Source of the DNA: Cafeteria roenbergensis
Taxonomy: Eukaryota; Sar; Bigyra; Bicosoecida; Cafeteriaceae
DNA: 64,000 nucleotides
Reading direction: 5' to 3'
Assembly: GCA_008330645.1 (NCBI GenBank)
Contig: VLTN01000064.1
Location: 62,001 to 126,000, forward strand
Each line of letters opens with the position of its first letter. Position 1 is the stretch's first letter. Shown piece after piece: positions 36,401-47,682 of this stretch. Under the pieces are notes generated by a model. That model was not told the origin of the DNA, did no database searches, and was given only the letters and a program-made list of their open reading frames with translations. The translations under genes were made by a program, and so were the position numbers.

Positions 36401-37628
36401 GCTTCCGCGCCCGTCCGGCACGCGTCAGCGCTGGGTGGTGTCTGACCCGCTGGTCAGACTCGCTGCAGGCATCGGTCCCGCTCCCGCCGTCCACGAGACG
36501 AAACCGCCCAAGACGCCCAAAGCCTCCGCGGCCGGGCCTGCCGCGACTGCCGCCGTGGCAGACAGTGCGAAACCGCTGAAGCCGTCCGCTGTCCAGAGCC
36601 AGCCGACCATCACATCGACGCTTCCCAAGCCCCTCGCCGGCGCGGCGGCAAGTTCCACCGAGACTGCTGCTACTGCTGCTGCTGCGGCGGTGGCGGCGGC
36701 ATCACCAGGTGGCACCACGGGCGACCGGGCTGCGTCCGCCGCTGCAGCCGCTGCGGCTGAGATTCAGGTGCCCATCAAGGCCCAGTCAGCAGCCAGTCAC
36801 ACGGCAGGTGCGGTGCGGGCCGCCCTGGACGCCGTGTTGGCGATGGGTGGCGCCATCCCGTCAGCTGACCAATCAGCTGCGGTCAAGGCCGCGTCTTCCG
36901 CCGCCGCGGCAAGCGTCGCTCTGCTGAAGAGTGAGCTGGAGTCGCTGCCGTCGCCTGGCCACCGCGAGCGCGCCGCAGTCCTGGCAGCGGCCACCGCGAC
37001 TGCGCTGGAGGGAGCTGCCGCCCCTGCGGCCGCGCTGGCCTCTGTGGCCAAGGCAACCCGATCGAGCGACCCGGCCGACGCTGCGCTGCAGGGGACTCTG
37101 CTTGAGACGCTTCGTGCGGTTTCGTCGCTTCACGGGACGCTCGTGCAGCTCGCTGTGATGCAGCAGGAGGCGAGCGCAGCAAGCGGCGCTGCTGGCGTCG
37201 GGCAGTTTCCTGGCGCGTTCCTGACGGCCGGTGAGGGCCTCACGATCGGCCAAGCGGTGGCTCTGCTGGCGCTGTGCCCGCAGGGTGAAGGCGTCCTGGC
37301 GGCGTCACTGCGGCATCTTGCTGCCATCGCCAGCGCATCGCGCGAGGCTTCGGCGGCCGCGGCCGCATCGGGTGCGGCGACCGCGCTCTTGACTGCCGGC
37401 AGAGCTGGGCCGACGACGCGGCTGGGCCGGTGCGCTGCGGCGGCCGTCGCGGCGATGCTGACCTCCACTCCTGCGGAGTGTATGCGGGCCGTGGCGGGTC
37501 AAGAGGGGTCGAAGGCGGCGCAGGAGGTGCTGCTGCGCGCTGGCACACCGACTGAAGGCCAGTCGGGCGCTGCGGTCGAGCCACACTTTGCGCAGGCAGC
37601 CGCTGCGCTCAGGAGGTGTGTTGGCTGA
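30546..37628 (+). CDS. CHAF1A: CAF-1 large-subunit homologue (p150/FAS1/Rlf2 type), very long
   Basis: The main exon is 2,360 codons ending at TGA 37626-37628. It opens after an acceptor (TTTTCGCAG at 30537-30545). A plausible first exon is 30079-30093 (MSAVR, donor GTGAGA), phase-compatible but unproven. Family signatures appear in the usual order: a Lys/Ala/Glu helical region (about 32940-33400, KER-like); a PIP-box-like element (QKQASMMKGFFG, 33588-33623); PKYLSFLESERGAFWGTF (34188-34241), matching animal KLLQF.ENHRP.YWGTW; an acidic block; DWTLFDYGFDSEAEWVEV (35109-35162), matching LLDYEVDSDEEWEE; and a degenerate C-terminal QPTITSTLPK. CAF-1 deposits H3-H4 behind replication forks while bound to PCNA. 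Human CAF-1 p150 has about 950 residues; the excess is Ala/Ser/Asp/Glu low complexity, including two (TCG)n poly-Ser runs. Confidence 0.85.
33075..33110 (+). repeat. (TCG)12 run coding poly-Ser in the CAF-1 gene
   Basis: A pure TCG trinucleotide tract in frame as serine codons; a second tract of the same kind lies about 350 bp downstream. Confidence 0.95.
33426..33468 (+). repeat. Second (TCG)n run coding poly-Ser in the CAF-1 gene
   Basis: About 14 TCG units, followed after a short Gly-Ala interruption by three more. It sits between the basic helical region and the PIP-like element. Confidence 0.93.
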
Positions 37629-38679
37629 GGGGGCCGGCCGGCAAGGCCTGCGGCGGGGCAAGGGGGGGGGGGGGGTTATTCGGGCGGGGTCGCTCTCTTG
37701 CTCGGCGCGGCCAGGCCTGGGCGCGGGCCGCAAAAGCCCCCCCCCCCAGCATTGTTTTCCGTCTGGTTGGAGCGGAGTGCGCGTGAGTGAATGCATGGTG
37801 CAAGAACAGTCTGTGCGAAGCAACCACTGGCCTTGCCACGCTGGATACGCGAACCAGCCATGGCTCGGCCGAACTCTCCATTCATTCGTTCCGTTTGCGC
37901 AACTGCGCCGCCGGGGCCAGTGGAGTGCGCGGGGTGCGGCTGCCTCGCCGCGACACGCGAAGGCGGGCGCGTGCCGGTGGCATCGCGGGCTGACCAGGCG
38001 TCGGCAGGAGCGCGACTGAGTCAGAATCGGTCGTCGGGGCGTGCCGGCCTTGTCAAGACCTTGCTCCCCGATGGCCACGCCATCCATTCCCAGCAGGCAC
38101 GCGCTCAAGGCGTGGCCTGCCAAGGGGCGATCGGTCTTTGCCAAAGGGAGTGGGGGGCGCTGCAAGCGCCAAGCAGCCCGGCGATCGGACTCGCCGGCGA
38201 GGGTTTGGGATGGCCGAGTGACCCCGCCTCGGGTGCTGGCACGCAAGCCATCCGCGCACCAGCGACGCCCGGCCACGGGTCGAACGAAGCGTGATGCACG
38301 CCTCCGGGCCAGCGCGGTGCGCTCGGCGCGCTTGCGTGTCTGCGCCGGGAGGGAGCTCCGAATCCCCTTCGCGCGCGAGGCCCCAAGGCAAGTGGCGCCG
38401 CGCAGCGCGCACTCTGGCCTTGACCACGCGCACGCACTCGCGGGGCCGGACCGCGCTCGCCCCAGCACGGCCGCCGTGCCGCCCTGGCGCTCCCCGGGGA
38501 CCAGGTTTCGGGCCGTTCCGCTGCCGTCGCCCGTCACCCGGTCGCGGCCGGGAGGCTGCCGGGCAAGGCGCTGCGCCCGGCAGAGCCGGCCAAACGGCAC
38601 CCCACGTCGGCGCGCGGCTTTGCGCCTGCTCGCGGAATTGCGCCACTCTGTCCTCTCTCCCTGCAGGGGCAGCAGCAGC
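37629..38679. other. Intergenic region with a G run; probable 5' UTR intron acceptor at its end
   Basis: Between the CAF-1 and glycosyltransferase genes, same strand. Contains a run of 14 G at 37662-37675 and a C run near 37739-37747. A strong acceptor (TCCTCTCTCCCTGCAG, ending at 38666) lies 13 bp before the next ATG, suggesting a spliced 5' leader. No gene supported. Confidence 0.5.
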
Positions 38680-41074
38680 ATGGCCAGCATCGCCGGCAAG
38701 GGCCACGACTCGTGGAGCAAGCGACCTGGGCCGTGGATGGCGCTGCAGAGTGCGGCGTCGGAGGCGGTCCTCGCGCCGGGAGCGCTCGTGTGCCTCGCCG
38801 CCTCCGGCCTGGTGGACGAGAGCCTGGCCGCGTCCGAGGCGGCCCTCCAGGTCGCGGTCGCGTGCTGGCTCGGGCTCTCCCTGGTGACGTCGCTGGTGCG
38901 GTCGTACACCCCGGTGCCGCTGCGGCTGCTGAACCATGTCGCGTGGGTTGTTATTCCGACGGTGGCCGCCGCCGCCGCCTGGGGCCGCCCCGCAGTCCTC
39001 CCCATCGGCATTTACATCTTCGCGCGGACCGCCTTCGTCATGCTGGGCTCCATGTTCCGCTCGTCCCCCACGCTCGAGATGCTCGAATCCGCGCGCAAGG
39101 TCGGCGGCGCCATGCCCCCCGCGGGGGTGCCGGTGCTGCCACGTGCCCGCATCTTGCTCGCCTCCGACGCCGTGCCGCCCAAGGTGAGAGCAGCCTCGCG
39201 CGCCGCCCCCGGCCGCCCCGCGCCAGCCATCCCGCGCCCTCGCCCAGCCCACCGCGGCAGCTCATCCCCCCCGCGCCCCTTGGGCCGTGCCCCTGGCCGC
39301 GAGCGCGGGTGTTTCCGGCTCCGGGCCACTGTTCCCCTTGCGCCGCTGATTTTTTCCCGCGCGGCGCTCCAAAGCTGGTTTTCCGCCCCAGCGCCGCCTC
39401 GTGCGCGGCCGCGCCGCCCCCCGTGCGATTCCGAGTCGATCCCCCCCTGCAACTGGCACGGCGCTGCCGCCGCGCCCCTGGCGCCACGCGCGCCACGGGC
39501 GACGCTTGCTGCCGCGTCACCACTCCGCCTGCTGCCTCAGCGGCGACTGCTGCTGCGCCACCGCGCCTGCCACGTCCCCCGCCGGCGCGGCCCTCCTGCC
39601 CGGACCCGGGGCTCTCGCGGGCGGTGGATCCCGGCCGCCAGGCCCCGCGCGGTGGAGCGGCGCGGCCTGCGCCGGCCTGGCCTGCGCGAGGCCAGGGTCG
39701 GCCGCTGCTCCGCTGTTGCTGTCGTTGGCAGCAGCCAACCGCCATCTGCCGCCGCACGGCACCGCGCCGCGCTGCCGCCCCCTCGCGCGCTGCTGCCGCC
39801 CGGCCCGGCCCAGCCCAGCCCGACCCCGTTCCGCCCCTCTGTCGCCTGCGCCACTTGCGCTTCGTCCGCAGCTCGACGGCGTAGCGGTCTTCTCAAAGCA
39901 CGCCTGCCGCGAGCTCACGGCCAAGGGCCACACCGTCCACGTGCTCACCTCCGTGCCCGGCGAGGAGCGCATCGAGGGGTGCGAGGTGACCCGCCTCTTC
40001 GGCATCCGGCCCCAGTACTACCCCGAGCACTCTCTCACCGTGCCCATGCCCTGGGACTTGCCCATCGTTTTTGCGCGCGTTCGGCCGCACTGCGTGCATC
40101 TCATGGACGCCTCCATGTTCCTCTCTGGGTCGCTCAGCTTCTTCTGCTGGCTGTTCGAGATCCCCTGCGTCATGTCCCACCACACGCGCATCGACATGTA
40201 CGCCACCTACATCCTGCCCGGCATCGGCAGCCTCGTCCCAAACACCCTCATGTACCTGTACCGCCGCCTCACCACTGGCTTTGCGCCGACCAACCTCGCC
40301 GTCTGCACGTCGCTGGCCAACCAGATGGTGGACCACTTCGGCTGCCGCCCTCACCGCGTCGCCATCTGGCACAGCGGGACGGACACGCGCTCCTTCAACC
40401 CTAAGCTCCGCTCCGACGAGACGCGTCTCGAGATCCTCTCCGCGCCGGACGTCGACCAGGAGGAGGCCGAGGCGGCCGCCAAGGCCGCGGGCAAGGCGGC
40501 CCCCAGGCGGCCCGCCCCCGCAGACCTGCCCATTGTGCTGTACGTTGGACGCATCGCCCCTGAGAAGGACGTTGACATCATCGCGGACATGGCCCGCCTG
40601 GTCAACCCCCCCGACAGGCCCCCCCGCTGCCGCATCGCCGTCGTTGGCAAGGGCCCCACCATGCCCGCGCTGCGCGAGTCGCTGCGCGGCACGGGCGTGG
40701 CGCTGCTGGGACCCCGCTACAACAAGGACCTGCAGCTGCACTACGCGGCCGCGGACGTCTTCCTGACCACGTGCACCACGGAGGCCTTCTGCCTGGTCGG
40801 GCTGGAGGCGATGGCCTCCGGCCTGCCGGTGGTGGGGCCGGACTCGGGCGGCGTGATGGAGCTCTTCGACGAGGGCGTGGAGGGCCTCTTTTACAAGCCA
40901 CGCTCCGCCGCGGACGCCGCGCGGGCCGTGGTCGAGGCCATCGAGAAGCACGGGGCAGCAAAGACGGACTGCCCCATGCGGCTGGCGGCGCGCGCCAAGG
41001 TGGAGGCGCAGTCGTGGGAGCTCACCTATCGCCAGGCGGCCTTCTGGTACAGAGACCAGATCCTGGCGTACTGA
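38680..41074 (+). CDS. GT4-family glycosyltransferase, SQD2-like, with N-terminal membrane domain
   Basis: Two phase-0 exons: 38680-39183 and 39872-41074 (688-bp intron, AAG|GTGAGA ... GTCCGCAG|CTC); 568 residues. Residues ~30-130 hold three or four hydrophobic spans. The GT-B catalytic part starts with RILLASDAVPPK|LDGVAVFSKHA across the junction. It continues with VMSHHTRIDMYA (SQD2: VMSYHTHVPVY), IWHSGTDTRSFNPKLRSDETR split over the usual acceptor region, LYVGRIAPEKDVDII, and the EX7E motif in TEAFCLVGLEAMASGLPVVG. The spacing and HSGxDxxxFxP block place it nearest plant and cyanobacterial sulfoquinovosyl-diacylglycerol synthase and related lipid or mannosyl GT4 enzymes. The donor could be UDP-sulfoquinovose, but another sugar cannot be excluded. 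The membrane domain is unlike SQD2 proteins I know and suggests an integral membrane lipid glycosyltransferase. Confidence 0.85.
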
Positions 41075-41655
41075 GCAATCAACCTCCCCCCTCCTCCCCC
41101 CCTCCCCGACCCGAGAGCAGTGAACTGAGCGAGCGAGAGTGTGCGCGTGAGCGAGCGAGCGAGCGAGGGAGGGAGCAGTGCCGCTGCTCGGGCTGCTGCG
41201 ACCGGCGCTGGCGCAGCGGCGGGGCTGCGTCCCGCCGACAGCGGTCAGGCAACTGCCTCGCCTTGGGACGCTCAGCGCCACTCCACCCCTGGCCCCGCGG
41301 CGCCCGGTGCCACTGCCATCCAGCGCATCGGGCGAACGTGCTCCGCCTGCGGCATTCGTGTCTTGCTGGCGGGCTGTGGCGGAACGGGCCGCCGCGGGGC
41401 CATGGACAGCGTGTGTGAGGCACTGAGTGACTGCGACACCGAACGACCGAACCATTGATTCTGCTGCGGCCGCCGCAATGCCACGCACGCGGAGCGCACG
41501 CGGGGCGCACCCGCGGCCGGATGCCCAGAGTTGGCTTGGGCGCCCTGCGCCCATTCGAGCGGCCGAGCGACTGAGGCAAACACGGCCACACCGTCCCGAC
41601 AGCCACCGCCAAGCACTGCACCACTGAGCCGCTCGAGCTGGCGTGAGGAGGCAGC
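41075..41655. other. Intergenic region between convergent genes
   Basis: Shared 3' flank of the glycosyltransferase (+) and first ankyrin gene (-). A GAGCGA-rich simple stretch lies around 41125-41170. No gene seen. Confidence 0.45.
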
Positions 41656-43187
41656 TCACTTGCAAATTTCGCTGCCAGAGCCGCACGCGTGCTTCCAGGT
41701 GGTGAGCAGAGCGCGCCGGCGCCACTGCATGAACCGCGCCGGGTTTGCGAGCGTCTGCGCGCAGGCTCGCATCTTGGCCAAGGTGACGCCGTCGTGACCT
41801 GTCTGCGGCGTGAACAGAACGTGCTTGCGAGAGCCTAGGGGAGGGCGTGCTGAGCTGTCGCGACAAGGCCCGGGCATGACGCTGCTGCGGTGGTCGCAAT
41901 CGGGGAACCCGCCCCGCGCTCGTGCCAGGGACGGCCCCAGTGGCGCGTGCGCAAGTGCGCGTGGCGCCAAGAACCGCCATATTGCCGATCCTCCCCGCCG
42001 TGGACAAGCAGACAAAGGCTGGGGCGCGTTTGAGCGACGTCCGTGACCACGAGCAAGTCAGCAACCAAAACCGCCCGACTCACGTCCGCATCCGGGTCCG
42101 GATAGGCAGCAGCGTGCCACTCTTCCCTCGCCTGGAGAGCCTTGCTGGCAAAATCGAGGGCGGTGCACTGCTCCACCTGCAAAACCGAAGCGACAATCAG
42201 CCACAAGCAGCATTCCGCCAGCGGCTACGAGAAGCGGGCAATTGCGCAACAGCTGCGAGGCCCAAGAGGGCAGGCGGCTGCCACGACCTATGACCCGGAA
42301 TGGGCGTCCACGCAGCGGACCACTGGGCGCTCCAAAGACATTCTGCCCCAGCCCCCGCTGCACAAGCACTGTCGCTCCATTCGAAGCTGGCGACAGGGCA
42401 CAACACGACAGCACTGTTCATGGATCCGGCCCAACCGGCCCTGCATTGCGCGCGCCTGCATTCCCGACGCACGCGTGCACGCAGGGCTGGGCGGTGGACT
42501 GACAGTATCCACGACATCCACGTCGGCCCCGTAGTCGAGCAACAACTGCACGGAGCTGGTTCGGAACCTCCGCGCAGCGAGCATGAGAGCCGTGTTTCCC
42601 TCCTGCAGCGGCGGCGGCAGGTCAGCTAGGCAGCGCAGGCCCGGACGCGCAAGGTGACAGCTGCCTCGCTAGCCCGCCCCCCGTATCGGAAGCCGCTGCC
42701 TGGGCTTTGGGAGCGCGTCTGCAGTTTGGAAAAAAACGCTTGCGAGCCGAGCGCGAACGCGCGCGCCGCCGGGGCGTCGCTGCTGACGTTGTCCCTGGCC
42801 TCAATGGACGCGCCACTGTCCAGCAGCCACGCCGCGATGTCGTCCGCGCCGTTGCAAACAGCAGCCATCAACGCGGTCCTGCCATCCTGCGCGAGGCAGC
42901 AGATGTTCAACCGCGCTGTTGCTCCGCCACGCGCCGCGGGCGCGCATGCCCTGGCTGCGAGACGCCCTTGCTGGACCCGAGGCCTGCCTTCTTCCTTGCC
43001 CTCCCCCAACCCACACCCCTATGCCCCCTGGTCTAAGCATTCGCTGAGGCGCGAAAACACTCACATCGTCGGTTGCATCAATGCACACGCCCTCGGCAAC
43101 TTTCCCCTCTACTCCAGGCAGGTCCCCCGCCGCAGCGAATTCCCAGATCCACTTGCAGTCCGGGAAGTCCAGCGTCGGCTCTTCCAT
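41656..43187 (-). CDS. Small ankyrin-repeat protein, five exons (ankyrin gene A)
   Basis: Exons, all phase 0: 43187-43065, 42886-42788, 42602-42504, 42176-42084, 41802-41656; 186 residues. Start MEEPTLDFPDCKWIWEFAAA. Exons 2 and 3 are exactly 99 bp and each encodes one 33-residue ankyrin repeat (DGRTALMAAVCNGADDIAAW..., EGNTALMLAARRF...). Exon 1 ends with a degenerate repeat (GDLPGVEGKVAEGVCIDATDD), and exon 4 (31 residues) with another. The last exon carries a conserved-looking tail, RFMQWRRRALLTTWKHA, that recurs in ankyrin gene B. Two donors are GTCAG (exons 2 and 3), rare in this window, and acceptors are TGCAG or CGCAG. Ankyrin repeats bind proteins; the partner is unknown. The protein would be soluble with no signal peptide. 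Confidence 0.82.
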
Positions 43188-44125
43188 CGCGGCGAGTTGC
43201 TCGTGGCGGCGCGGGGCGTCGTTGCGCCCTTGCCGCTCGGCTCTGCCGCAATGTTTGCTGGTCGATCGATGATCCGGCGGCCGCCCACGACAGCCGGCCT
43301 GCGAGCGGCTGCGCGGCCCGCCGGGGCAAGCGGCCACACGTCAGGCAGGCCTGGCGTCTGGGGGCAGAGAGCCCTGCGGCGCTGCTACTGCGGGCACCTG
43401 CAGCCGGTCCCGGTGGGTGAGTGCGCTGCTGCTTCAGGCCTGCGCGGAGCCGCCGTTGGCATCGCAGCGCAAATGGCGTCCGCCCCGCCTTGCGCCCGCC
43501 AGCCAGACCCGCCTTGCTCGGGCCTGCGGGTTCAATCCCGACGCCGGCTACGCCCGCTGTGGGGAATCAGCGCGCGCGCCCGTGGCGCCAGCAGTTCGTC
43601 TTGGGCCGGGTCACTGCTGCTGCTCGCGAAATTTAACCAGCGATGCTTCCCGGCGCCGCGCCGTCTTGCGCGCGGCCCGGGGCGGCGCGATCGGCATGCA
43701 GGGCGAGCGAAGACTTCAGCGTACCGCTCTTGCCGCGCGGTCCCCGGTCGGAGTCGGCGCACGGGGCGCGTCGCGGGCGCGAGCAGGCCGCCAGGTCGCT
43801 ACCGGCCGTTTGCGCAGCGGCACATGACTGGCGGCCGCATTGCAGCCCTCGCCTCTCGCCCTTCCCTTTTCCGCCAGGGGCCTCTGCCCGCCGCACGTGG
43901 CATCGCGGCCAGGCCGCTCCGTGCCACCGCGCGCTCGTGCTCGCCGCGCGGCTGCCGGCCGAGCCTCGGGCGGCACTTGCCGCGTCGGCGACCAAACGCC
44001 CAGATTTGTTCCTGCTATTCGCCTGCTTGCTTCGCAGTCAACTCCCAACTCTGCCGGCTTCAACTCTGCTCGCAAAACCGGCGTCGACGAGGCCCCCAGC
44101 GCAGCACCCAGGTCCCGCCCCAGCC
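43188..44125. promoter_or_regulatory. Divergent region between ankyrin gene A and CENP-C
   Basis: About 0.9 kb between two start codons pointing apart. No convincing coding sequence; a tRNA B-box-like string near 43529 does not fold into a tRNA. Confidence 0.4.
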
Positions 44126-47100
44126 ATGGCGACTCTTGGATATGGCGGCTTCGCCGCCGCGCAGGCAGCCGGCGCACCCGCGGCGGACTCCGCCTCAGTC
44201 ATGTCATCCCACCGCCGCGAACGCAAGCCCCACCGCCGCCCCGGATCGGGCCGCAGCACCACGCAGCGGTCCTTCGCGCTGACTGGGCAGTGAGAGACTG
44301 CCAATGCGCGATGCCTCGCGCGCTGCTCGGCCAGGCACAGTCGGTCGCGCCGCCTGTGGTGGTGCCTAGAGCAATGCGCGGAGGAGGATCACACCCTTCT
44401 CATCCCACCCCACGCCCCGCCACGCCACGCCACGTTATGCTATGCTATGCTATGCTAAGCTATGCAACCAGTGAGATCGCATCCCCTTCCCATCGTGCCT
44501 CCATCACCGCCCCATCACTTTCGCAGTCGCTCTGGCATCAGAATGCCGCAGAACGTCCCGACCGACGCGGACGGTATGGAGGACCTGGGGGCCTACTGGT
44601 CCTCTGGACCGACATCAGCTGCAACCGCAACCGCAACCGCAGCGGCAGCGGGGCCCCGGCGGTCGATTTCGGCCCCGGGGTCGGTCAGGCCGACATCAGG
44701 CAGCGGCGTCAGACCCCCGACCATGACAGCTGCGCAACGCCTCGCCCAGGCGGCCGCCAGATCGCGCGAGCGTAGGAGCGGCTCTGCCGGCCGTGCCGCC
44801 AGCCGCAAGCGTGGCCGGGGCGGATCAGCTGACGACGACGACGACGACGACGATGCTGATGACGACGGCCGTGACTCCGACAATGGGTCAGCTGACGACG
44901 ACGACGACGACGAGGAGGACGAGGACGACGCTGTCGGCCGGAGGGACGCCCGCAAGCGCGCAGCTGCAGGGTCCAGGCAGGGCCGCAGGGGTGCGCGCAA
45001 GCCGAGGAGGGCCCCGCGGTCTGACTCCGGGTCTGACTCCGGGGGCGGGGACGGCGGCGGCCATGGTGACAGCGACGACGGCGATGAGGGGTCGGACGCC
45101 GGGTCAGACGCCGACCGCGGCGGGAGAAGCAGCAGGCGCAGGGGCGGCAGAGCCACTTCGGCCGGCGGCAGAGCCAGGCATGGCCGGTCAAGCGCCCATC
45201 AGGCGGTGAAGCGAGTCAAGTTCACTGCCTTCTCAAAGCCGTCATCCGCGAAACCGCAGCGCGCGACCGCCGAAGACGACGTCGCACCAAGCCGTGGACC
45301 GTCTTCGTCGTCGTCGTCGTCATCGGCGTCGGCGTCGGCGTCGCCCGCTGCCGGCGCTGGCACCGGCGCTGGCACCGGTGGTCGCACCCAGATCATCTAC
45401 GCATCAAAGCCCGCGCACCAGACCACCCACAGCGTCGGCGTCGGCGTCAGCCCCGGCCCAGGCTCGGACGCCCGTCGCGGGTTCGGCAGAGCCGTCGGCG
45501 TCGGCGTTGGCTCAGGCGGGATGGGCTCCTCAGACACGCCCCACGCCCACAGGCGCCCGGCGGGAGCCGCAGCGGTCGACGTCGCTGTGGGAAGGACGCC
45601 GCCCGCCAGGTCCGGCGGTTTCGCGGGCGAGGCTGCCGGCCGTGTGGAGGCTTCGGCTGCGGGCGGCGGTTTCGCCGGGTTCGATGGCGGTGACGGTGAC
45701 GGTGCCGTCGGAGGCGACGACGACTTTGGAGGCGGCATGGACGTCGGCGGCGGTTTCGCCGAGGGTGGAAGCATGAGCGATGCAGGAGACGCAGCGGATG
45801 GCGGCGGTTTCGGCAGCGACGACGACGACGCCGCCGCCGCTGCCGCCGCTGCTGCCGCCGATGACGATGACGATTCCGATACTGCTGCAGCGGGCGGCGC
45901 CTCCAGGAAGAGTGGTCGTGCCTCGTCGGCGAAAGGAAAGGCCGCTTCGTCATCAAGACGTCAGCCCCAGTCCGGCAGAGCCGGGAAGAGTGCTGGTCGA
46001 GGGCAGAGCGGCAGAGCCAAGACCAGCTACGTCAGCAGCGGCCCCGGCAGCCACGGCGGGGCGGTGGGTTCGCCCCACGGCGCGGTGGCTCTGCTATCCC
46101 CCACCTCAAAGGCCCCCGGGTTCGGCCGCAAGAGCCTGTCTGCGGCGACGCAGCAGGAGCTGGAGGAGGCCCGTCAGGCTGGCGTGCGGCGCAGCGGCCG
46201 GCGTCGCTGGGCGCCCCTCGACTTCTGGCGGGGCGAGCACATCGAGTACAGGCGGGAGGCGGATGAGGAGGTGTTCAAAGCCACCAGGGCCGTCAAGGAG
46301 GGGGCAATCACCCCGGACACTGTCAAGACGCGCAGAACCCGCACCAAACGCCCCAGGGATGCCGGCGCCAGTGGCGGAGGCGCCGCTGCCAAGCGCGGCA
46401 GAGCTTCGGCGCAACGCACTCTGCCGATGGGTCGCGCCAAGGCGGGGTCAGACGCCGATGACGTCGACGACCAGTCCGACGTCGACGGTGAAACCGCTGG
46501 CAGGGCGAGCGCCCCTGTCACTGCGGTTACGTATCCGCCACGGATGTCCCGGTCTGCCCTGCCGGCGTCGCTCGATGTCACTCCCAACGACGGAGCAACG
46601 CTGGTTGTCGCGCCAGCCGACGGCAGAGCCGCATACGAAATCGGTGAGTCAGCGCCATGTCAGCGCCATGTCAGCGCCAAGCCAGCAGAGCCACAGCCGA
46701 GACTCGACGGGCAGGGCGGCGGGGCGGCGGGGCGCGCATAGTTGATTGCCAGCGGTACATGCTCTGCTTCCATATCTCGTCACAGTCCGTCTGTATTCGT
46801 ATATTTGTGGTTGTATATATATGAATAGTTTTCATGTGAATACCCCGCTTCTACTCCCTTGAACTCACGATTGATACCCCTTCCCCGCGCAGCGTGCATC
46901 CGTCGCGGCAGCGACTTAGTGTTCCAGCCCCTGCCCGAGTCTGGCGACGCCGCCGACCACGACGAGGCCTTCCACGCCGCGGGCCTGCGCTCCAAGGTAT
47001 ACGCGGCGGCGGCGTTCGACACTGACGAGTTCGTGGCTGGCACCGTGTCTCTCAAGCCGCTCTGCCAGAAGGACTCCGAGTCCACGCACGGCTGCTCGCA

Positions 47101-47428
47101 GGTCTTCTGCGTAATCGCCTGCCAGCCGGGGGCGCTTCACGTCACCATGGGGGGAAAATCCTTCCTGCTCTCTCCCGGAGACCACTTCTTCGTACCCCAG
47201 TCAACGCAGTACCGACTGCGTAACTTTAGCAAGCACACCCTGGCAGCAATCTCATTCTGCCTCGTGAAACCGCGGGCGATCGACGAGGAGGACGATGACG
47301 GCGTCGTCGACGTCGTCGACGGGCCAGCGGCTGCAGCGGCAGCAGCGGCAGCGGGGTCGGGCGACGACGGTGACGGTGACCACGCGGCCGCGGCCGCGGC
47401 GTCAGGCCGATCCACCAGGTCCCGCTAG
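44126..47428 (+). CDS. CENPC: Centromere protein C homologue (CENP-C/Mif2)
   Basis: Three exons: 44126-44289, 44527-46643, 46893-47428 (phases 2 and 1); 938 residues. Splicing exon 1 to 2 yields FALTGH|RSGIRMPQNVPTDADGMEDL, which resembles the N-terminal Mif2 motif (RKTGI.VP..V..D..GMEDID) thought to contact the Mis12 complex. A long Asp/Glu/Ser/Gly-rich disordered middle follows. The CENP-C motif is RRSGRRRWAPLDFWRGEHIEY (about 46186-46252), the Arg anchor and W-R-G-E core that bind the CENP-A nucleosome. Exon 3 is the C-terminal cupin dimerisation domain (VFCVIACQPGALHV, SPGDHFFVPQSTQYRLRN), then a poly-Ala/Asp tail ending at TAG. It links centromeric chromatin to the outer kinetochore. Finding all three landmark regions makes the call strong. 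Intron 1 carries TATGC repeats. Confidence 0.95.
44436..44465 (+). repeat. (TATGC)n pentamer repeat in CENP-C intron 1
   Basis: Four TATGC copies, a TAAGC variant and one more TATGC, immediately after CACGCCACGC-type repeats. It creates a decoy ATG at 44462 that is in frame with exon 2 of CENP-C. Confidence 0.85.
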
Positions 47429-47682
47429 CGCTGACGCGAAACCGCACGGATCCGTCGGCAGAGCTGGCCCGGCCTGAGCGTGTGGTTCAGGCCGCATCCT
47501 GGTGAGTGTGTGCTTTGGTGCGTGATGGCCTGGTGATTGGTTCGTGATTGACCCGAGAGTGACGAGTGACCTTCCTGGGAGTTGCTCTCCGGGGGCCATG
47601 CATGCACGCGCGCACTCACAGCCAGGCACACCAGCGCGCGCGTGTCACCCGCCCATCAGGCGCGAGTCAGAGGACAACGCTA

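Noticed and set aside
43520-43550. tRNA B-box-like string GGTTCAATCC
   Set aside because: The flanking bases do not pair as a T-arm and no A-box or acceptor stem was found.
44462-44543. ATG at 44462 as the CENP-C start
   Set aside because: It lies in the TATGC repeat of intron 1. The spliced exon 44126-44289 joins in phase and reproduces the Mif2-N-like motif.
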